64,000 nt of DNA from Phanerodontia chrysosporium (Eukaryota; Basidiomycota; Agaricomycetes; Polyporales; Phanerochaetaceae). This document shows positions 55,738 to 64,000 of the stretch, piece after piece. The translations under genes and the position numbers were made by a program. A model generated the notes under the pieces. The model was not told the DNA's origin. It ran no database searches and saw only the letters and a program-made list of their open reading frames with translations. The stretch is from positions 176,179 to 240,178 of the forward strand of contig MJGA01000036.1 of the NCBI GenBank assembly GCA_001910725.1, written 5' to 3'. The number at the start of each line of letters is the position of its first letter. Positions within the stretch are counted from its first letter, which is position 1.

Positions 55738-58700
55738 TTAGCGGGCGCCCCCGGCTGGCGGTGGGCGCTGGTGCAAAGGCAGGTTAGCACGATGACGGAA
55801 CACTCAGGCGATATTCTTACCTTAGATGGCATGAATATGCTAGGTTTTTTCTTCTCCCTGACAGGCGGCAACTTAGGCTTTGCTAATGGCCGTGGACCAT
55901 CTGCGGGTGGCGGAAGTCTACGTTTTGGTTCAGGCCCAGCAGGATCTTCCCTGTCTGCTGGACGCTTCTGCCCCGTCTGCGCAGAGGTGCTCGTGCTCTC
56001 GCCGGAAACGTTGGACTGCATGAGGGGTGGAGTCTCTACCGTAGCTCGTTCAGGCACAGTAGGGGCGACAACGGGTGGAGCGGGCGCCGGCGAGACAGAA
56101 GCGATGGTAGGCGCAGAAGAGCGCTGAGTCGATGCAGCTAGTTCCTGCGGCGTCGAAAGCACGGGCAAGGGAGGAGGAGGGTGGGCTCCTTGCTTGCTGG
56201 GAACTCTTTGTCTGGCAGCGGGTACCTTTGTCGATGCAGTTCCTGCAGCAGCGCTCGTGAAGAATGTAACGTCGACCTGGAAAGTGTGCTCGTCAACGAT
56301 GGCGCAGGTGAGGTCATGCAAGGCGCCTTACATCGACGAGACATGAACGCTCCCTGGCATCCGCCACGATTTTCCGCCAGTCCTCGTCGCTCCTCTCCAG
56401 AGTTGCCGCATTTCCAAGAATGAAGACGGACGACTTCGCACGCGTCAACGCGACGTTCATACGTCGCACATCTGGGCCACGTTCAGCGATGGTCGGCGAA
56501 TGAGGATAATAGCAGTCTCACCTCGCAAGAAGCCGACACGCTCTACCCCAGGACCAGCTCGGACGCATGATAGAATGATAATCTCCTTTTCTTGGCCCTG
56601 GAAACCATCGACAGTGTTGAAGTCCACAAGTCCGTGGATGTCTGCCCCAAAGCGACGTTCGAAGGTTCGGCGCAACTCGAGCATTTGCGCTTTATACATG
56701 GTGACTACTCCGACCTTAAAGTCGAAGTCGTGCAGCCTGAACTCTTGTCGCAGACGGTTGTACAACGCGACTGCAACCTCGGCCTCGGCATGGTTGAGAT
56801 AGGAGTGTGATGAAGTTGTCTCGACGCCCCGATGCACGTTGTAGAAGCGATATGGACCAAACTTCGGGTGGTTATGCCACGGCTTCTGTGTCTTCGCGGC
56901 CATGTCTGGACCATCCAAGAGCTTGCCGTTGTAGAATAGTCGGCTAGGGAGGACACTGATATCCGGATGCATACGGTACTGGATACTATTTGAATGCATG
57001 AGCTAGCGTCCCCGAAGGTCCAAAGATGGGGCTCACCTCAGGAGATGTACTGCGTCCGGACGATGCTTCTGTAACCTGACGAAGAGCGATTGATTATACC
57101 CGAGATTGGCCGCCTGACAATCATCAGAGCGAGCCTATTGATAATGTTGTAAATTGAGCGTACCTGCTGCGACTGCACAGTCGGCGGCAACTGTTGTGGA
57201 TCTAAATGAAAGTCAGCAACCGTGCATCGAACAGCCAATGGTTGGCTTACCTCCAACCATGACACATCGTTGGCACTTATACTTCAGCGGTATCAAGGAG
57301 CTCAGCTCAACTGCCTGAGCAGCCTCATCTATGACAACCATCTCAAACTCGTATGGCTCAAGGGTGTCGTGACCAGCACCGGCAAGCGTTGTGCAAATAA
57401 CGTCCGCATCTTGCAAGATCTCAGCGCGGAACTTCCGGCTGACAGCGTCTAGAGCACGGTGATTCGACTTCTGTTGGTCACGAAGCTTGTCCAGCTGAGA
57501 CGTCAATCCAGCTCGCTCTTTGTTGAGAGCTCGGATGTCATCTTCGAGCTGCAGCGTCCGCGCAGTGTTGTCGTGCACGCTCAAGAGCTCCGCGCGCTTC
57601 GCCTCGCGCGCTTGCTTGACTGCATCGAGCCTGGAGCGCAGCAGAGCGATCTCGCTACCGACGTCCTGGGTGTTCGCCTTCGCCTGCTTGTCGCTGTTGA
57701 CCTTCTGTTCCACGAGATAGTCGAGAGTCACATCTCGCACAGACATCCCGACTTTCCCACCGCCTATTCGGACGACGTTCGGGATGAGGAGTTGGCGGCC
57801 AGGACCGGATACACCTTCTTTCAAACGGTACGTTATCTCGTCGATCGCTGCGTTGCTCGGTGCGCAAAGCAGAATTTTCTTCTTGGGTTCCTTGTCTGCT
57901 GGACCTGACGGTCGGCCTGCGTGAATGATGGTAGCCGCTTTCCCCCGCTTGGCAAGGAACGCTTGTACGAGGCCGCATATAGTCGACGTCTTTCCTGTTC
58001 CAGGGGGTCTACGGAGGCATGTCAGGAGCCTTCACAAAGACGTACGAGAAAGGGTTCATACCCTTGAATCAAAGAGAACCCATTTGTTCGTAAGGCACTC
58101 AAAACAGCATTAGCCTGGGGCTCGTTCAAGTTGTACGCCTTCATGGTCTGGTGCACTTCGTCGGGGCTCGTCCTTGCCGGTGGAGGGAGATTCGGCTTGA
58201 GGATGACCGGGCAGAGATCGTAGTACGGCAAACCCATTAGAGCTGCGTATTCTCGATGGACGGTCGTAAGACTAGGAGACAATGAGCAGATGATATGGAA
58301 GACATGGTGAGACCACAGACCTTGTGATCTTGCTGAGAAGCCAAGTGGACCCAGTCTGAGGACCGGAGCCGTCTTTGGAGGGTACCATCCTCAGTGTGCC
58401 ATTGATACTTGCAGGTGTCCACCGGTAATTCTGCACCTTGCACATGACGCTCTTCCTGTTGTCCGGATGCTGGAGTAACACAAGATCGGACTCCGTGAGC
58501 ATCCAGTCCTTTTGCACGCTGTCCGTGATGGTAATGTCGAGGTCGATCCAGTCATCACCATTGTACTGCCGGGTGACGATCGAACACTGGTACCGCTCCT
58601 CCTTGCTCCTCTCCGTCTTCGAGGACTGGATCTGCGCCCAGCATTCGCTCAGCAGCAGTGGCTCAAAGACTCGACGATAGTGTTGTACGTCTCCGAAGCT

Positions 58701-61700
58701 GTCAGGCACGCGGAGAAGGTTCAGACTGTCTCCCGGAGGATCGTTTCCATCGTGGTCGTAATTCCAGGAGAGCATCACCTTGTGCAGAGGCGTGATGTCG
58801 GGCTTGAGCCGCAGAGCGGTGCGGCGTGCCTCTTCGCGCGCCGAACGCTGGTTCAGCCTGTCGAGCGCAGGGTTCCGCGCGGTGTCTGGTAGATCCATCA
58901 TCTTCACCTGCCTGCGCTCCGGAGCCTTCTTAATCGTCGGTGTCTTCTGCAGCTTAGCCAAGGCCGCCAGTCCGTCCTCTTCCTCTTCGTCACTGTCCGA
59001 CTCGTCGCTCGATGGCGCAGCTGAGGAGGGGACCACTGAGCCGCCCATCGAGGAGGCATCCGACCTGGCGTCGTCCGCCCGCGCAACATTCGGCGCCGCC
59101 GGTTTCGCCGTCGACGTCCGACTGAACTTGGGTATCGTTGTGGCAGCATCAAGTTTCTTCTGGTCATCGAGAGAGAAGTAGCTGCTGATATTTGTCTTTG
59201 CAGATGGACGGCGGATAGGCTCGGGGCGAATGGGCTTAGGCGGAAAGGGCGTTTTGACTTTGTGAGATGACGTCGACGCCGGCAGTGGCGCAGCGCGCTT
59301 CGGACCCGCCTTCGTCTTTTCTTTCTCCTTCTCCTTGACTTTTAGCTTCTCCTTGCGGCGCTCAGCCGGCGCAACGATCTTGTGAGAGATAATCTGAATC
59401 TCGTCATCATCGTCCTCCTTGTCCTCGAATACACTGATAGCATCCTGGAGCCGATCGACACGCGCAGAGTCCAGCCGCGTCTGCGGTCGCTTGGGGTCAG
59501 GCGTGCGCGCGTCCTTGATGTGCTTCTGCAGCTTCTGCAGCGCCGGCTCGCTGGGTTTCACCTTCGTCTCCTGGAAGCACGCCAGCAAGGACTGAAGCAG
59601 CGCGAAAGCCTGGAAGAGGAGCTCCTCGTCCGTGAGCCGGAGCCAGCGCGTGAGCTCGAGCAGCACCGGCTGCAGGTCGTCCACCATCTTCGTGCCAGTG
59701 CGCGACTTGCCACGCGCGGTCGAGGCCTGCGGCGCGAACGCAAGCGCGCTGCTCTCGATGAGCCGCCGCTGCGCGAGCATGTCGCGCCCGAAGATGAGCG
59801 CGTCGCGCATCCAGGTGATCATCATGTCGTTGTCGAAGTAGTCTGCCCACCGCGGTGTGCGCTGGAAGATGTGCGTAAGCGCCTGGCACATGAGGCCCCA
59901 CCACTTCGGCAGCTGCACGTCGGGACCGGCCTGCTTGAAAGACTGGAGGAAGCTCGTGCGGTGCAGGAGACCGTCGGGCGAGGAGGAGAGGGCGTCGATC
60001 ACGTCCGTGAGACACAGTGCGAGCGCCTTGGAGAGGTTGCACGCCTCTGGCATCGTCGTCGTGAACTTGATGAAGTTCTGGAGGACGAAGAACATGCCCT
60101 GGAAGGCACTGTCCGGGCTAAGCTCCAACAGCGCCCGCAGGCAGTCCGCGCGAGATTCCGCGTCGAGCGCGAGACCAATGAGAGACTGGACCGGTTCTCG
60201 CAAGGCTCCAACAGGTGAGAACATGATGGTCATGGCCTGTCTACACACACGAGGTTGGCGGAGAAGGGCCAGGGCATCCTTCGGCTCGGCGAAATCTAGG
60301 TACCGCGAAAGGGCGTTGGAGAACCCAGTGCGGAGCACCTTCAGAGCAAGGTTGACCCCACGCAACGTTTTCACCAGATCTTCTTTGATAGGGCATCCAC
60401 GGAAGATCGACGCGAAGGCACCCTCGTGCAGGTCGTCGACGTGAGCAACATCAGAGAGAACGCCAATGATCATGGCGACGGCGTCCGAGTCGTCTGGAAC
60501 CACAGACTCGTACATCTTGTGCCAAATTTGCTCACGAATCTTCGGATACGGCAGCGACTTCGTTTTGGAGGACGCTGTTGCCAGGCGTTGGATAGTCGAG
60601 AAGATCAGTCTAGTATCCATTGTCATAGATGTCTTCACAAGAGCCCGCGAGGTACGTCGTGCATCCGCCCAGATATTGTCAGTATACGGCTTTCCGAACG
60701 CGACATAGGTGAAGACATTTGCATGAATATCGAGTGTCTCGAGGACGGCGGACATGAGCGGCGAATTTGTCACAGACGGGTCATTCGGTGCCTCGACTAA
60801 AACTGCATCTAACAGCTGGTACAATATAAGTCTCAGTCTCAGAGAAGAACGCGAACCGTACGGACTAACCTTTGCTGCTATACACACAGCCGAAGCGCGG
60901 AAGTTCTTGTACCGCTCATGCTGCAGTTCCTCGCAGAGGTACTGGATCATGAGTGGAAAGAGACCTTGAAGCCCGGGTAGCTCGCTCAAAGACTTTACGT
61001 ACGCCTCCACCCACTGGACTGACCAGTGGTTATGCTGTGGCTGGTCGGACTCTAGGAGAGCAGCATAGGAAGGGTTGTTCTTGATGGTGTTGAACACTAG
61101 GAGGGGATATTCTTCGCCTTCACCTTCCCATAGTTTGGCACCTAGACGTTTGAGCAGAAGGATGAAGGCCTTCAGAACTTCCAGGAAGTCTATCAATCCA
61201 GCCCCCACGTTGAATGTCACCATCATGTGCGTTGGTATAGGGTACTCACGAGGCCCTGCATCTGACAAATGAGCTACTACACTCTTCCTCAAGTCGACAG
61301 AGTGGGTGGCGCTTGGTGTCATCCTCTCCGGGGGACGAAGCGCAGCATCGTCGCGTAGCCCGCCATAGTACGACAGGATTGCGTGCGAAGAAGTTACCGG
61401 GACTCGCTTCCTGGGGTCTGTCGTTGGAGGATTGCGAGCTGACAGCAAATAGAGTCGCCTCGAGTGCCGCGGTGTGCGACTGGAGGAAGCAGTCTTGCGG
61501 CATCGGCGTGACGGAGTGCAGCTCGAGTTGGCGGTATGCCCATGTTCGCACGCGTTCGTCTTCATCCATGAGCAGCAGAAACAACCCCGCTGGAGGTGCG
61601 TCCACCGGCCATCCCATAATGGGCCTCTCCGGGACGTGTGCCCGAATAAGAGACATGACCTGCGGATTTCGCAGGGTTTGCAGGTTCGATAGCATCATGA

Positions 61701-62251
61701 AGACGATAGACGGTGGCGCATCATTGAGCGTCGTAGAGTTAGGAGCAGGTATGTCTGTGGGTGTGGGAGTGGGCAGGAGATTGACTTGCTTGCAGTACTC
61801 CAGGACGGTTTCGCCCTCCCAGATACCGAAGCTATTCCAGAACTGCTGCAGCGTCACGTCACGAAATGCCCCAAAGTATCTGCAACGTCATGAGTTAATT
61901 CAGCCTTGTAAAGCACAAAAACCGGGCGTACGTGTGCCGAGTCTTGTCCTTTGCCTCCTGCAGTCGTCTGACGCATTGTGAACAGCCTGCCACACAGGCC
62001 TGCAACTTCTCTCGCCACTGCGCGACAAGCGGACTATTGTAGGCATGCAGACGGAGGAGAAAACATGCGGCTTCGACGATGAGCGGCTGCGCCTCGCTAC
62101 AGAACCAGTGTATCCGGCCTGCAACAGACGAGTTCTCGAGGACGAGGTATTTGTAGATAGCATAGAGGTCCTGATTCGAGGGTTGTGCCACGGGAGCGTC
62201 GCGGAACTCTTCTAACTTTTTGGAGACGACATCTTTGTATGTATTTGCCAT
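55738..62251 (-). CDS. SEN1: SEN1/senataxin-type RNA-DNA helicase
   Basis: Twelve exons (62251-61932, 61879-61250, 61189-60870, 60815-58321, 58271-58062, 58008-57251, 57201-57164, 57113-57037, 56985-56522, 56471-56332, 56276-55821, 55767-55738) encode about 1990 aa. The N-terminal SEN1 domain starts MANTYKDVVSKKLEEF; a Lys/Ser-rich linker follows. The helicase core has GPPGTGKTSTICGLV, a coiled-coil insert, MVVIDEAAQAVE, DPQQLPPTV, QYRMHPDISVLPS, NTVDGFQGQEKEII and RRMNVALTRAKSS. A basic C-terminus includes KRPADRE. It resolves R-loops and ends non-coding transcription in the nucleus. Exon 2 contains two apparent one-base losses near 61330-61390; two introns (60816-60869 and 61190-61249) are multiples of three without stops. 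Confidence 0.95.
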
Positions 62252-62642
62252 GAAATAGAGGCAAGTCTAGTGGTGTAAGATTGATAGGCCTGGGGGACAA
62301 CACATTTGACTCGCGGTCAGTAATGACTGAACTGAGATCCACCCACTAGGCCAGAAAGTAATAGCGTAGAGCAAAGACAACAAAAAGTATGAAAGATGAG
62401 AAGGTATCGAGAAGGTGGGTATCGGATGAGCAGGAGCAGAGGAAGAGGTTGACAAAGGACAGCCGCCGCCCACCCGACAAACGCGTTCGGCATGGGCGTC
62501 TAAAACATTACAGGTCACGCGTCGCGTTCGTCACGGTGACATCGTAGGCACGCACGCACGCTCTTCCCTTCCCTCCACCTTGCTAATTCTCACTGCCAGT
62601 ACCGCTCTTTCTCGCTTTGCTACACCATCAGCAAACGAAATA
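62252..62642. promoter_or_regulatory. Divergent promoter region of SEN1 and translin
   Basis: The 391 bp between the two start codons must carry both promoters. No TATA box was recognised. Confidence 0.5.
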
Positions 62643-63879
62643 ATGGACCCAAAGGACCTCGAATACGTGAACGACCTCCTGGAGCAGGACAACGAGCTCA
62701 GAGAAGTACATCGCAGTCCGCCTGTCCGCGCAGTCTGCAGCCGAGGTTTACCCCGGGTCCGCTCCAGAAAATCCGCGACCAAGTGACCGAGCTCGACAAA
62801 AAGACGCGCACCATGTCCGGCCTGCTGAACAAGGTCCACTCGACGCCGTCCGACCAAGGTGCGCCCGCCCGCCGCTCCGCGCTGCCGGCGCGACTCACCG
62901 CCCGTGCCAGTGCCCGCGCTGCTTGCACAGGTGAAGCCCGTGCTCGAGAGCTGCCGGACGCCCGCCGCGGCGATCGCGGACCTCGTGCCGCCCGCGCAGT
63001 TCTGGCGGTGGAAGGACATGTGGACGAATTCGCTGCGGAACGCGGTGTTTGCTGCGACGCTGGTCGGGTACCTCGAGCGCGGTGCCCTGCTCACGCTGCC
63101 GCAAGTACGCGACGTTCTCGGGAGTGCGTCATACACCTCGCGAGACTTGCGGTCCGTCGCTCACCCCCCGCACAGTTGACCCTGCATGGAACGATCGTAT
63201 GCGCTCGCAGCGGAGGATTACTTGCACGGGGTCATTAGCCTGGTGAACGAGCTGGTGAGTAGCTACACGCTTTGCATGGCTTCTGCGTCTAACCGTAACA
63301 CAGTCCCGTCTTGCTGTCAACGCGGTCACGATGGGCAACTTTGAAGTCCCGATCAAGATCTCTGTTTTCGTGAAGGACCTGTTCGCGGGTTCTCGATGGT
63401 ATGGTCAACCGTGCTTTTGTTCGCTATATGCATACTAACCTCTATCAAGCTTAATTTGAAAAAATGATACGCTCCGTCGCCGGTACGACAGCTTGAAATA
63501 TGACATCAAGAAAATTGAAGAGGGTACGCGACCATTAATACTCGAAGCTCTCATCTAATTCGCTCCTCGATGTATAGTGGTGTACGATGTGTCGTTGCGA
63601 AAGCTCGCGCCACGACAACGCAAGGGTCGTAGACCTCCTCACAGGTGGCTCGCCATATGGATATTGTCGCAAGAGTCTCCGCCTTGGCCGCTGTCATTTA
63701 GCGATAAGTCTATTCATACATTCTCGCCGAGTCCGCTTGCGAGCATTCACCGTACACGTGAGCGATGGCACCCCGACCTCGTGAGCTCCCGAAGCGGCCA
63801 ACTCCAACTCCTGAAGTGCTCAGAGGGCAGCAACTGGTCTGCAGCACACATCGTTCGAAAGGCTCCTGAAGATGTTTAG
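62643..63879 (+). CDS. TSN: Translin
   Basis: Exons 62643-62705, 62768-62858, 62911-63123, 63176-63254, 63304-63398, 63450-63523 and from 63578 encode about 230 or more residues. ELREKIRDQVTELDKKTRTM is the translin N-terminus; AQFWRWKDMWTNSLRNAVF, EDYLHGVISLVNELSRLAVN and KYDIKKIEEVVYDVSLR are strongly conserved. Translin with TRAX forms the C3PO nuclease that handles small RNA and tRNA fragments. Three one-base breaks are needed to read the family sequence (exons 4, 5 and 6), each restoring the phase of the neighbouring splice site exactly. The C-terminal end after LRKLAPR is uncertain. Confidence 0.88.
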
Positions 63880-64000
63880 ATTACAGAAGGTGCTGATGTT
63901 ACATATAGGAGACGTGACCCAATAATAGCGTTGGTATATGGATTGACTATTGTCCTCGCTCCAGCTCTTTTCCTCTAGGGCGCTCACTACGCTGCGTGGT

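Noticed and set aside
59382..60218. 278-codon plus-strand frame in SEN1
   Set aside because: Antisense of a GC-rich helicase exon and without motifs.
1..64000. CRISPR arrays, phage or plasmid systems, rRNA and tRNA genes
   Set aside because: No regularly spaced repeat array, bacterial operon or recognisable RNA gene was found; the window is eukaryotic.

Overview
The window looks like nuclear DNA of a mushroom-forming basidiomycete, probably a wood-decay polypore. The signs are dense short genes cut by many introns of about 45-65 bp, a class I-type hydrophobin, a DUF6535-like membrane protein, multi-pass membrane proteins of a basidiomycete type, and a cytochrome P450 reductase with a white-rot-like N-terminus. 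No prokaryotic, viral or clear autonomous transposon gene was recognised. No rRNA or tRNA gene was recognised by eye.

Layout. 1-3900: end of an unknown gene, then a gene-poor stretch with short direct and inverted repeats. 3.9-16.6 kb: MDM33-like, DUF4203 protein, P450 reductase, SET-domain protein, HUT1-like nucleotide-sugar transporter, STYX-like pseudophosphatase, ZNG1-like metallochaperone GTPase. 17-28 kb: an unresolved coiled-coil gene, a multi-pass membrane protein, a monoglyceride-lipase-like hydrolase, a zinc alcohol dehydrogenase, a nucleotidyltransferase-like protein, SGF29. 28-42.3 kb: HSP20, a CHRAC1/DPB3-type histone-fold protein, a 2OG-Fe(II) oxygenase, an alpha/beta hydrolase, another membrane protein, V-ATPase subunit d, a SEC14-like protein, an isoprenylcysteine-methyltransferase-like protein. 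42.5-54.7 kb: a degraded DUF6535-like gene, mitochondrial ribosomal protein uL6m, a secreted PEBP, an ARC1/EMAPII-like tRNA-binding protein, a hydrophobin, a dienelactone hydrolase, an SDR reductase, a conserved Agaricomycete protein. 55.7-63.9 kb: SEN1 helicase and translin, divergent.

Neighbours are mostly divergent or convergent pairs of unrelated housekeeping genes, so I see no biosynthetic cluster. Exon models were built by hand from splice consensus, phase arithmetic and family conservation; where exon lengths sum to whole codons I trust them more.

Most interesting: a hydrophobin lacking the two cysteines of one conserved disulphide (C1 and C6); a STYX-like protein that keeps the catalytic Cys but has lost the Arg, the reverse of animal STYX; a 6-nt microexon carrying the RxS 2-oxoglutarate-binding motif of an oxygenase; several GC-AG introns; and a run of one-base frame breaks, often in homopolymers, in otherwise conserved genes, which suggests consensus-sequence error rather than decay.
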